DNA of 64,000 bases from Struthidea cinerea (taxonomy: Eukaryota; Chordata; Aves; Passeriformes; Corcoracidae), in NCBI GenBank assembly GCA_013397865.1, contig VZTI01003366.1, positions 2,119,883-2,183,882 of the forward strand, read 5' to 3'. A program made the translations under genes and the position numbers. This document shows positions 25,109 through 36,200 of this stretch, piece after piece; position 1 is the first letter of the stretch, and every line of letters starts with the position of its first letter. The notes beneath the pieces were generated by a model. That model was not told the origin of the DNA, ran no database searches, and saw nothing but the letters and a program-made list of their open reading frames with translations.

Positions 25109-25282
25109 CTACAGGGTCACCTGGCTCACAGTGTCTAAGATGAAGATCTGGGTGCCTCCACATTTGGTGGTGTAGACGGTGTGCTGTGAGTTCCCATCAG
25201 TCTGGCACTGCAGTGAGATCACGGAGTAGCTGTTTCTTAACGAGTGAACTGCTTTGGGGGAGAAACTGTGCCTAAAAAGTTA
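25109..25282 (-). pseudogene. Codon-like segment, unidentified
   Basis: Between TAA (complement of 25280-25282) and TAG (complement of 25109-25111) the minus strand is open for 56 codons. The last 41 codons, from AAC AGC TAC TCC onward, have G or C at the third position in 32 cases but at the second position in only 17. That contrast is typical of real coding DNA and odd in an AT-rich intron. The peptide includes NSYSVISLQCQTDGNSQ, HTVYTTKCGG and ends DTVSQVTL. I do not recognise it. A plausible acceptor (AACTTTTTAG|GCACAG) lies at its upstream end, so it could be a terminal exon of a nested antisense gene, a retrocopy 3' end, or an exapted fragment. Confidence 0.35.
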
Positions 25283-26739
25283 ACAAGTTTTGTTCCCCTA
25301 TGGTGTCACTTTTACTTTGGACAGACAACTTCTGCATGATGCCTTTGTTTTTTTATCTCATTTTCCCCTTTCCTGCAATAAAAAATAGGAAGGAAAAACC
25401 AACAAGAAAAGCATAAAACAGTACAGTGAGATGAGGATGGTGTGGTTGATTTACGTGTTTGGGAGTGAGAATGCCACAGGCTCTGAGGGAGGGATGTGAT
25501 GACAATTGGAGGTATTTTGTCTGCTTGACAGGAAAGCTCAGAATGCAAAGTTTTGGAAAAAGAAAACTATTATTGTAGGTGTACGTGATGACCAGGGATG
25601 AGAGGGGAAGGGGTTTTACAGTCAGACCGGTGAGATGGCATTGTTTCTTTGAGAGAAGTAGTTATAAAAAGTTAGGAAATAATGCTTGAAGAAGCACATG
25701 AAATCTGCAGCAAAGGTAGATACTTTTACAACCCGTTTCTAAGTGCACTTGCAGCTCCTATGCAGATGAAGCTGTAATAAATATTGTACAAAGAAAGTTA
25801 AACTGTATCTAGAGAATTTTAATAAATAAAAAGTTTTTAAAAACTCTCCCTGGATCCGTTGGCTCTTGCTAACTCTTGTTAGTACTAGAAATACGTTTTT
25901 GACATGTATTTTGAATGTTGGCTTATATTCCAAGCCTGTAAAAGCTGACTTTGTGCTTTCCCCCCCCACCTTACATGTAGGGGAAAGAAATCAAGAAAAC
26001 ATCTTATTCCAGCATAGAAAATCACTGACAAAAGCCTACAATTCATGGGCATGGGAGGGAAGAATGTTGTGAACTAAGAGTGTATAATTTCAAACTTTAG
26101 TACTTTTATACCCTGGGATGAGTGTTGAAAATTAATTTTTGTGGAAGGAATGTGGCAAAATAAAAGCAACAAAGAAGTGAGAGTCAAGCCTGAATTGATT
26201 CAGTTCTTCTCTAAAAGGCTTCTGTTGCATGCAAAATCCTTCGTCCTGAAGTATGTGTGGCACAATTCTGCATTCTGGCAGAGAAATTTAACCCCGGCTG
26301 AAATTGTTATAAAGGAATTTTAACATGAATTTAAAAGATTGGAGAAATTATTCATGTTGTCCGGAAGAATAGAAAGGGAAGAATATTGATTTGCTCAATG
26401 TGACGAGCAGATATACAAGGGTAAGTCACTAGGAAGAGGCAAACCAAAGCACAGAGATAATAAGATTCAGAACAAGTCCTGACACTAGTCTTACATAGGT
26501 GATCTGGTTGAATATTTGAAAGTATACCCATATTATGTGTATTGTAAGGTTAATTGGATGTTTTCATCCATGCTTTTTTGGGAATGTGTGCTTTCTGTTC
26601 CTTAAAAAGATGTAGCTAGCTTTGAACTACATAAAATCTTGGAGTACAAGATGTACGCTATAAAATCATGCGTAGAAAGTGCTAGCTATAAAAATGTGTA
26701 TACCTGTGAAGGTGCTGATCAATTTGTGCTATTTAGGAA

Positions 26740-26960
26740 AGGAAATTCCGAAACAGACCCGGCTGTGAGGAAATGCAAATAATAAAATTCAGCTAGAGGT
26801 CCTTGAGGCTTCCTAAGCTCTAACCTTGTTATGAGGAATGGGGAAGTCGAACTGCCTAATGCAGATGTCTGTGAGTTACAAAAATAACCAGATGTCCTGA
26901 TTAGCAGAAGCAAATGTTCTTCCCTTAATCCACGTGAAATTATATTCAAAGGCTCTCCGG
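26740..26960. promoter_or_regulatory. Weak candidate block with POU octamer
   Basis: A perfect POU octamer, ATGCAAAT, lies at 26773-26780, followed by AATAATAAAATTCAGC and further on GATTAGCAGAAGCAAATG. The block is non-repetitive. The octamer is directly visible, and enhancer function is inferred. Confidence 0.3.
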
Positions 26961-27159
26961 ATGTAATATGTGTGTAAATAAGGCACCAACAAACATTGGA
27001 ATAGAAAGGGCCATTGGCCAACTAGCTTGCAAGGCTTGAAAGCTTGAATATTAAAAACAAATTTGCCACTGCTGACTCTCTTAAATTCACAAAACAGAAC
27101 TGTTAAGCAGGGCTGCTTCCTGGGAAACAAGGAAAGCCTGTTCTCATTAGCCATATTCC

Positions 27160-27174
27160 CTCTCTCTCTCTCTC
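27160..27174. repeat. (CT)7 microsatellite
   Basis: This is a short uninterrupted CT run after CCATATTCC. No function is indicated. Confidence 0.9.
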
Positions 27175-28579
27175 CTCGCCTCTTGAAAAATGTGGATGAA
27201 GTAAAGCTAGCTTTTTAAAATTCCCCTAAATGACTTGTTCCCAGCATCTGTATTTCAGGGGGGAGGAGTTTAGCTACAGCTAGATTTTTGCTGTTTGAAA
27301 TGCATCTGTTCATCAAATCTTTGTTATTTGTGCTGGGTTTTGGTATTTTAATGTTAAACTGAATTTACTGTTCTAGTAATGCTGACTTCCCACACCATTA
27401 AATTACCCTTTATAGCCAACCAACAATTACTAAGTTAAAGAACTTCCTAAGAAGCTTTTCTTTATGTTATGAAGTTCTGTTATCAATTCTCATTGCTTTG
27501 AAAATGTGTATATCTTCCAATTATTGATTTGAGTGAAAAATAAAGAAAACCATGACGGATCCATTCTACAGATATGAAAACCAGAATCTTGTCCTGGTTT
27601 TCAGCTGCAGAAAAGGTTGTTGAAACTTATGTTATCATCATCAGTGTTAACATTGAGGCAGACCAAATTAGGACTTGTGTGAACATGCATGTATGTATCT
27701 GGTTGGAGGGGTAGTGTTGTACTTCCCCATTTTCTCTGCTGTCAGAGATTCAGTTTTAAGAATTTGAGTTACAGTAGGTATCTGAGCTGCTTGGGCATGA
27801 ATTTCAACTTGTAAATGTTCCAGGTGGGGGTGAAGTCTCCATCACGGGGCATTTATAAAGGTACTGGAAGGAAAAAAAGTGCCATGATTCTGGGCAGCTA
27901 ACAAGATAATAGATATAATAAACAGGATAGACACGTGCATGCCAGTCTGTAAAGCAGGCACTGAACTGGAAGGCCTTTTTAGTTTATTCCCTTTCTTTTT
28001 CTGCTATCAGTCAGTGCAAGGCAGGCTGCAGGTTCTCTGCCCTCTCCTTCTGTCATTCTGATGCTCAGCCAAAAGCCCTTGCAAAAGTACCATTTAACTT
28101 TAAACTTGTGAGAGCTGGGAAACTTGTCTGTGCCTTCATTCAGGCTGAAGTCACCCCCTTGTGCCTACACATTGCAATTTATGGTGTTCTCTAAAAGGAT
28201 CTCATCTCAGTGAATGTTCAGAGCAGAAAATGCCGAGGAGGAATGGGGTCTGATACTTATCTCTGCATTTTCATTGCTGTGGATCTCCCTGTGTATTATA
28301 GCTGTCATTTTTGTTTTATCTACTGAAGGGCAGGGAATTGCCTTCAAACTTGCAGCTTTCATACTTGTTCTTCTCAAAGAACATTACCAATCCTAAGGAC
28401 TGGTTTTATATATTGCAGTGACTAGCCAAATAAGTGTGAATTTGAATGTTTTGGGCCTCATGATAGGAGAAAAAGGAGAAGCTATCCTTACATGATTTTA
28501 GTGTGTATTAGACACTTATTTTTTTTAACAGTAATACTGCTTCAGGCTGACACTGGCTATGCCAGGATTCATCCTAGCA

Positions 28580-28900
28580 CTGTTTGAAATGGCTGAGATA
28601 TTTATAAACTGACAGACAGCATTTATAAAATGAGGATGCTGACAGTCCCTTAACGATAACAATGGGCTTGGACTCATCTATCACTTACAGAGGTTATTGG
28701 AAAGGGAACATAAGGCTTCTATGAGCCTCTAGTCTTAGACTGGCACTTATTTCCACACATCTCTGTCTCTTTTCAGTCCTCTCTGGCTGACATCGGCATT
28801 AGGCAATTACAGCTAATTTCACCGTACCTTTACCTGATGATGCTTTGTCCTGTTTTCTGCAAGACAACTAACTTTGCAGCATCTTGGAGCAACTCCCTTT
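28580..28900. promoter_or_regulatory. Candidate conserved noncoding block
   Basis: The block contains GATATTTATAAACTGACAGA, CTTAACGATAACAATGGGC (GATA and SOX-like cores) and GGCAATTACAGCTAATTTC, with no repeat signature and no usable reading frame. The assignment is by texture only. Confidence 0.33.
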
Positions 28901-29529
28901 TTCTCCCGAATTCCCCCCTCCTAAAGAAGAGGAACATCCTGACTTCTGGCAGGCTGCTGACTTGAATTGGGAGAGAAGAACAGTGTGCCCTGACTGACAG
29001 ACTTAACCCTGGGCTGGGCAGGGGTTAAGCAGGCCTTCTGCTTCCTTTTCCTTTCATACAGCACCAGTCTGCAGACAGAATGCTGATGTACCTCTTTATT
29101 CAGTGGCTCCCTGTTGACTGAGAGAGTACCCTTCTGTCCTTGGTGAGGAGGACCAAGCGCAGCACAGGGACACTTCCAGGAACGTGAAAAAGGATGTCAG
29201 TTATTTTCAATTTCTGATAAAATGCTGTGTTCATTCAATGCACTTAGGAGCTTGAGGGTCAGGTTGTATCAACAGTTTGCACTGGGAAAGGAGAAATGCA
29301 CTATTTCACTGGTGTGTGCTAAAGCATCTATTTTAATGTGGCACCAGAAATACTGAGACAGCTCTGTCTGGCATCCAGTTTGCCCTTGAAACATTTACTC
29401 TACTGTAACTGCACACTGTGTTCCCACTGTATTATTTGCTTAGAGACCTAAAATACCCAAGTAGATTTCCTACATGCAGTTGGATCTGCTGATACCACTA
29501 AAAGCACACCCTGCCCAGGCTTCTGTTCG

Positions 29530-30420
29530 AACTGATGTATACGCACGCAATGGCTGGAGCGAGACTTGATTGGCTTGAGGGGGTCTATTTATCAGGGAAC
29601 TCGATTAAAATACAGACTGCACATGACATCAAATTTGTAATCATTTTTCCACAGCAAGCAAGCAAGCATTTTCTGTATTGGATGCAGGTGTTTAAAGCAA
29701 TAGTGTGTTTTAAGGCCAGTGCAGCACAAATTCTGGCCTTTGGGATAAAGACAAGTGTTTTGCCTGCATAAACAATATATTATTTTTTTTTCCCTCCCCG
29801 AGGTCCACACACACCTAGTTTCCCTCAAGCTCATCATCTCTGTCAGGTTAATCAATAGGCACCGTATGGCAGAGGGTCAGTAATCAGTGTCATCGTGCCT
29901 TTAAATCGTGTTGAAAATTTGCTTAAAGCCTGGGCCAATTAACATCGAGATGATGAATGGATGGGTAGATGGGAAGAGCCTGGCGCTCAGGGGCTTTGTG
30001 AGAAGGAGATGCTCAGCTGTTGAGCAGCAGACACCAGCGAATAAAATCAGCCATTCATGTGAGCTCAGTCCACCCACTCTTAATGATAATGTCAATCTAG
30101 CAAAATATATACACATTGGAGTTGTCATGAGTTCATAAATCAAAGGAGTTTGTCAAAGGCATTCAGATTAACGAGGCAGCAGCAATAACAAGTCAAATTT
30201 GCATAGAGAATTGCCCGAATCTCAGTAAATTATGATCCTGTTTTTCATTTGATTATTTGCTAATGTCTCAAGAGGGAGAATGATTATATTAGCATGCAAA
30301 ATCTACTCCAGAAGTAGAAATCCGAGGTATAGCAGACCAGCGCACGATGACAATTAATCAGTTTCTGCATACTAGCATAAACGCGCAAGGCCCAGAAATG
30401 AACTCCTTTTTTATTATTAT
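29530..30420. promoter_or_regulatory. Strongest candidate conserved enhancer block
   Basis: Nearly 900 bases of non-repetitive, motif-rich DNA. Visible sites include GGTTAATCAATAGGCAC (homeodomain), GGGCCAATTAACATCGAG, CTTAATGATAATGTCAATC, a perfect octamer ATTTGCAT at 30197-30204, TTAGCATGCAAAATC and GACAATTAATCAG. Rare CpG-containing words (CGCACGATGACA, AAACGCGCAAGG, TACGCACGCAATG) are retained, which in introns usually signals constraint. Reading frames inside it are short and meaningless. In this neighbourhood such blocks could serve BTRC, LBX1 or FGF8; the target cannot be read from the sequence. Confidence 0.5.
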
Positions 30421-31264
30421 TTCTCCTTGCTACTGATCCAAATGGTTCAGCTTGACAGAGACTTTATATTGCTTTAACAGTGTTCTGAATTGTGCCTGCA
30501 GGCAAGACATAGTTATGCAGCTATAACCAACCTATCCATCTGCCAACCAGATTGGAATTCTCCTATCCAAGGCTTCCATTAACCCCCACTGACAGCTCCA
30601 AACAGGATTAAGAATTTGAAAGCATAAAAAATAGTTGTGCTCTTCACATAGGCACACGCTTCTCCCCCACCCCCACCTCCACACACTTGGAAAAAAAGGC
30701 TGTGTCTGTACTCTTTTATAATTAGTGCAGGGCAGAACAGCATCAAAGAAAGCCTCCCCCAGTTGGCAGGGCTTTGATTTCCACCACGACAAGTGAGGCG
30801 GTACTAAAGGTAGCTCTACCCAATTGGTAGTCCCTGGGAGTGCATTTCTCCATGTATTATATCTCATTCCCAGCAGTGTTTTGCTGGGCTGTGTACACAA
30901 AATACTGCATGTCATCTCCTGTCAAATGCTTCAGTCTGGGGATTTCATATGCATTGTAGCATGTTGTGTTTAGTGGTGGAGGAGGCTTCATGGGGAGAGT
31001 TAAATAGTAATAATTTCGTACTGGTCTTTAAGACAACCTGCCATGGAGTTATATTCTGTTAATTACAGGCTGAAGTTTTAAATGCAAATCAGATTTAAAG
31101 GGATCTCATTACAGGCAGTAGCCATTTTAGGAAAAATGAGCTATGGAAGGCAGAGCTCCTTTGCAGGAATCTCCTGTTAGAGAGAAATTTTCAAGGTTAC
31201 AAGAACTATGAGCTTGGGTTTCCTGACTTCTCAGTACTTCCACTGTCATTGTGTGACCTTGGAC

Positions 31265-31279
31265 AAAAAAAAAAAAAAA
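31265..31279. repeat. A15 homopolymer
   Basis: Fifteen consecutive A residues follow TTGGAC. No target-site duplication or upstream retrocopy is evident, so I treat it as a simple homopolymer. Confidence 0.85.
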
Positions 31280-33059
31280 CTGTCTGTGGAAAGAGGGGGT
31301 GCTTTGGAGACTTCAGCATCTAATCTTGCCTGTATTTGTTCAAAAGAAGAGACCCTTGCAAGTGCAAACACTTTTAGCCAGCCCAGCTTTAGTCTATGGA
31401 GGAAGGCTTGCCTGCAGGAAGTAAAAATTTTCCTTGATGGAAGGGAGTTTGTATGGCTTTTCAGCTTTCCATATGCACTAGTTCTCTTTGCTTCTTTCCC
31501 CCTAACAAATTCCGTCGTTCCCCTACTGTGTATGAAGTACAGTTGCTGCAGATCTTTAATATTCCCAGTGAATACACCCAAGTTACCGTCTGGATACCAA
31601 ATGCTTCTTTCCAGGTCTGTGCCCAGGACGTGCATTTCAGTAACCACGAGAGGGTGCTCAGAGCGGTTCTTCCCTTTGTCTGCCTCTCCTGTGGCCGAGA
31701 GCATCGCTGGAGTCCTGCTGAGACAAACCTTATTCTGACCTCGCACATGTTTATCCCTCCTCCCACCTTGTTCAGCAAGGAGAAATATATAGATGTACCG
31801 TTTCAGTCGATTACATTATGCTCTTCCCTTGGCCATGGCTACGTGTTGCCCTGTCAAGTGAAATTCACTTCCATGCAGCTACAGTTAGTCCTGAAATATG
31901 CGGGGTCCTGTACCTGCACCTGGATTGATAGGTTTCCTTTTCCTGAGAAATGAGCGGGAGTTATAAACATCTGTGCTTTTTCTTAAGTGTAATGCTTTCC
32001 AGTCATTCTGTCTTCACCAAGCGTAACTCACTTGCCGACAAAAGTGCATGAGCAGCGCTCCTCTTTAATAGTCTGCTATCGGAGCTGCTGTGTTGGTGCT
32101 GTAGAATGGTGAGACGCCAAGCTGTGAACCACCATATGCACTTGGCAGTCTTTGTCTGGTCTTTGTTCAGCCAACCTCTTAGCCTTGCCACCTATAAAGA
32201 TAATGAATGCAAAATGGTCCTCTGCTTGCTCTTAAAATCAGATGCTCAGCTTAAAGAAAAAGTAGATAACTTGAAGCTTTGCAGTAACTAGAAATTTCAA
32301 AATAAGGGCTGACAGTTCACCAGCAGTTCCTGCTTTTTGATGTTTGTGTGAGGGAGGATCCTTAGCGGCTTTGAAAGGCGAGAAGTATGCAAGATTTCGC
32401 TGCTGTAGAGAGATTATTTGGAAAGGGAAATCGTTCTGATACTTACAGTAGGGAAGGGGGTGGATGCTGAAAATGCATCCAGAAGTAGTAAACAACCTTT
32501 TCACCCTGCAGCCACAACAAAATGCATTCCCTGGAAATCTGTAGTAACTCACCCCAGGTTCTTATGGTTTTCACTCGTGGAATTTTTGGGGTTTTTTGTC
32601 CCAAAGCACAAAAGTTAAAATCCTAACTTGAGTGAACCACTTACTAAACTAAATTTCATGGGCAGAAAAGAGCAGCTTTAATGTCTGACCTTCCTTTTTG
32701 TATATATGTGATTCTAGCTTATACGTTTCTATGATCTCAGTTCTTTCAAAGCAGGATTTAATGTAATAACTTGGTCCTGACTGAGACCTCATACAAAAAC
32801 TTTTAAAAGGTGACCTCTTAGTGATTTATCAGGCCTGTTTGAGATTTATTTCCATTATAAAACCCTGGTTACAGCATCCCAAATGTCATGGTGCCTTACA
32901 AGTTCTATATCTTGTTTAAAAAAAAAAAAAATCACTAGTTGGTCTGCAAGCCTTGATTTACTCCTGACCAGTGTATGACATCCCAAGTGGGGTTTTACTG
33001 TTGTGTTCCTCTCCCTCCAACCCCTTATCTGCCATTTCTCAGCAAGCAGCTTCTGCCCC

Positions 33060-33260
33060 TGCCCTGTGTCCTGGCTGTCGCTGTCCTCCCCGTTGCCCGG
33101 AGCAGCGAGCCCGCGCTGCCCCGCCGCTGCCGGATCACGCAGCACTGCAGTGGGCACACGCGCTGCTCTGCTGACGGCTTCCCGCAGCCGCCGTGCCTGC
33201 TGCTGGCCCTGCGCTGCCACTGCTCGCAGGGCCCCGCTCCTCCTCTGCCAACAGATGCCG
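33060..33260. promoter_or_regulatory. Short CpG-rich patch
   Basis: I count about 19 CpG dinucleotides in roughly 160 bases (for example CCCGCGCTGCCCCGCCGCTG) against an almost CpG-free background. Reading frames appear open on both strands because GC-rich DNA lacks stops, but none resembles a protein. It could be a regulatory CpG islet, a remnant of a GC-rich insertion, or an unannotated transcript start. It shares GCCGGATCAC with the GC-rich patch near 54900, possibly by chance. Confidence 0.4.
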
Positions 33261-34527
33261 CTTCTGTCTCCTGAGGTGTTGGGCTGGAAGCTGTCTCTGT
33301 GAGAAGCCAGGCAGAGCCATGCTCAGCGAAGGACGGGTTATTTGGGGGACAGGTACAGAATGCAAACTTCTGCTGTAATAGACACGGTCCAGAGCTCGTC
33401 TGCAAGTAACTGGAGAAGCACCCCTTTCCTGGCAGAGCTCTCCCTAGACAGTTTTTCCGTATCTCTTTAAAACCTGTTTAGTTGCTCACTACTGAATGTG
33501 TGGGAATGTGGCCTGAGGCTGTGAATACTGTGGTGATCAAACTGATTTTAGATGTGTGTGTGGGATTCCCCCAAAGCTGGCTGTCATTTCTCCCCCAATG
33601 CAGTAGCCGAACCCATACAAAGGAGCACTGCCTTCCATAGTAGTTGACTTTGGCAATGAGGTCAGGATTCTTCCCACTGTATCCAGCAGTTCTCAACCAA
33701 ATATTTGCAAGAGACTCTTCATGTCCTGATACAACTATAGTTTGTCTTTAAACCGAGTAATACTTGGTTTTCATCATGACATTAGCAGGACAAAGGTTTC
33801 CTGGTTATATTTTTTACTCATGCTGGAAAAGCCCTTGTATTTCTTGTCTACTTTCTCTTGTCTTACTGATCTTCTTTTTGGAGGTGACAGCTTACATTTT
33901 GGAGCATCAGTCTTTCTAGAAATTGTACATGTACGTGGAGTCAGGGGGCAGGAGAGAAAAACAGCTGTATTACCATACACTACGTACACAGTATTTGGGT
34001 GTTTTTTGGGACAAATCTCCTGACAACCTCTTTCACAAGAATTTAGCTCCATCATAATTTCTCTATGATTTTAAGCAGCCAAGCAGACTCAGTGCAATTA
34101 ATAATTGTTAGGCAGATTAAAAACGTAGGGGCACAGAGAGCAACAATTGCACCCGTTAACAGCCTCTTGTTTTCAACAGGTTCCCCTGTTGTAAATGGTT
34201 ATTCTGGGGTGTTCAGGAGTACCGGTGTTGCCATACTGATGCAACCACCATTCCAGCTTTTCAAAGTGGCTGTTACTGGTAGTTTCAGAATAAATCCCTA
34301 AAGCACAGGCTTCTTCAGTAGATACCTGCACAGTGGCGCATTGTTGTGTTGAGGAGGAGAAATTTTTTCTCTGCCATAACGAGCTGTTTGGCATAAAAGT
34401 ACGAGTTAGCCTCCAGTATGTGTATGTGTAAAATACTACAGCCTGTGTAGGAAAACTATTGTTTCTTTTCTCCTCACAGAGTAATATTAGGGATAAGAAC
34501 TGAATTAAAGCTTACTTTCTTTCACAG

Positions 34528-34605
34528 AATTCCTCTGAGAGAGAAGACTGTAATAATGATGAGCCCCCTAGGAAGATCATTCCTGAGAAGAATTCGCTTA
34601 GACAG
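34528..34605 (+). CDS. BTRC: BTRC exon 3 (26 codons)
   Basis: The exon is 78 bases, phase 0, bounded by TTACTTTCTTTCACAG and CAG|GTATGT, a good donor. It begins NSSEREDCNNDEPPRK and ends EKNSLRQ, matching the BTRC segment directly after the 36-residue cassette. Mammalian BTRC has G where this has D after CNN (from memory), so the protein is nearly unchanged. The segment is polar and lies before the D (dimerisation) domain; no catalytic or binding residue is assigned to it. It is constitutive as far as I know, and joins exon 2, or exon 1 when exon 2 is skipped, without frame change. Confidence 0.97.
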
Positions 34606-36104
34606 GTATGTGATCAGTCTCTTTAAAAATGCAATAAAACTTTCTAGCTATTTGAATCCTTAAATGCTTCTGGAAGCTGAAGTCTGGCTTGTGCTCATGG
34701 AAATCTTTTCTTTTCTTCTTTGAAGTCTGAGCAAGTCTAATTGTACCCAGGAAAATCAGACACAGAGATTTAGCTTTCAGGGATGTTTGATGACTCTGAA
34801 GAAATACATGCTTCAGTATAGTTCAATCAACTGTGACTCTAGTTTTACCTTTCTCCTTTTGGTGTTCATCAAGCCCTCTTCAGCCTTTTCTTCTGTAATT
34901 ATTCCTGTCTTGTTTGTAGTATATTTTGCCTTGCCTCAGATCAAGACTCTCAAAATGTTCTACAACAATTAAGCTTTTTATTGCCCTTGAAGGTAAACTT
35001 TCTTGGAGGTGATATCCAGGTTAATAACCTGAAAAATGACCTGTTCTTGTTTCTTTTACATTCATATAAATTACTAATGGGTAAAAAGGAGCAAGGATGG
35101 TCTAATAAAACATTATTTCTTTGTCTTTTATATGTAGTAAAGCAAATTTCTTACCAGTTCAAAAGAATTCCTTTTTTTAATCCCCATGGCCAACAAAGGG
35201 AGTCTGGCATGTGCTTTCTGGGAAATTTAAGTTTGGTTTAGTGATTTCTGGTCCATTTTCACCTTGGTCTTTCTCCCCACTGCAACCTTCAGGCAGCAGA
35301 AGCAAAATTACGTCCATGCCTTAGCTGGCTGAGGATGCTGCCTGGTGAATCAGAGTGAAACCACTGGTGAATGTGACTTAAGTGAATACCCCAGGCCACA
35401 CATTGCAACAGCTGAGGAATTGTTATATTTCCTTCTGCATCTCAGCCACAGGAGCAGCAGTCTCGGGCAGAGGAATAAAATGGCACAATCCTGCCCCACA
35501 TCTGCTATTTCCAGGAGAAGTTGTGGGTCAGAACCATAGTAAAGGAAGAAGTATCTTTTTGATACAGTGCACTTGTGCTCAGAGTTGTTGGTTTTACGTG
35601 GTTTGTTTGGAGGTTTTTTTGTGTTTTAATAATGCATTGTGTTAGGAGTGTTTGATTTTGTGGGAGGAGGTGTCATGTAAAGTACCACATACATGTGACT
35701 AAGGCAGGTCCATCTAACAGATGTAGTCCATATAAGTCTTTTAGACATGAGGCAATATGCTGGCATAATGGCTGAGGTCCCATTTATCACTGAGAAGGAT
35801 TATCTTGCAGAATTGATTAAATATGTTAGATGAAACTTAAACTGTTTCTGGCATTCAACAACAAACAGGAGCTGGAGGAAGAGGGCAAAGCTACTAGGTC
35901 CCTGCTGTGCATCCCCAGGATAGGAAACAAGATCCCCAGCATGCCAGAAAATCAGGGGTTTTTTATCTTAGAGTTATGTTATCAGTGGCAAGCTTTCAGG
36001 TTCAGCAAGAAGAGGTTTATGTCTCTTCTTCAAGAAAAGATTCATAGTAAGAGATGTTAATTAAGAAGGATCATGAGTTACTTATTTTGTGCATCTTCTC
36101 ATCA

Positions 36105-36200
36105 CACTGAGTCCCTCCTCATGATTATTGATTGAGGAAATGGATATTTACAAACTATGTTATACAGATGAGGAAGGTACAGTTTCTTGAATTGGGTTTC
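36105..36200 (-). mobile_element. Possible MIR/L3-type relic
   Basis: TACAGATGAGGAAGGTACAG, preceded by CACTGAGTCCCTCCTCATGA, resembles the inverted 'acagatgaggaaactgaggcacag' core of old SINE/L3 copies. It is short and diverged. Confidence 0.33.

Larger units (their letters stand above)
14159..34527 (+). other. BTRC: BTRC intron 2 (about 20.4 kb)
   Basis: The intron runs from GTACTT after exon 2 to TTACTTTCTTTCACAG before exon 3. It contains an old repeat at 17.2-17.5 kb, a CpG island with homeodomain sites near 20 kb, a second short CpG-rich patch at 33.1 kb, candidate conserved noncoding blocks at 18.4, 22.3, 23.8, 26.7, 28.6 and 29.5-30.4 kb, and a codon-like minus-strand segment at 25.1-25.3 kb. 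Between these (14.2-17.2, 20.4-22.2, 24.4-25.0, 25.3-26.7, 27.0-28.5, 30.5-33.0, 33.3-34.5 kb) I see ordinary AT-rich intron with no supported gene. Confidence 0.93.

Noticed and set aside
31208..31953. Overlapping open frames of 166-176 codons in two + frames and one - frame.
   Set aside because: About one frame of this length is expected by chance in 64 kb on both strands. The peptides match nothing I know, contain low-complexity lysine from A15, and lack splice context. Overlap of three frames points to a local lack of stop triplets rather than a gene.
32855..33405. Several open frames on both strands across the 33.1 kb CpG-rich patch.
   Set aside because: They are composition effects with no recognisable protein or splice pattern.
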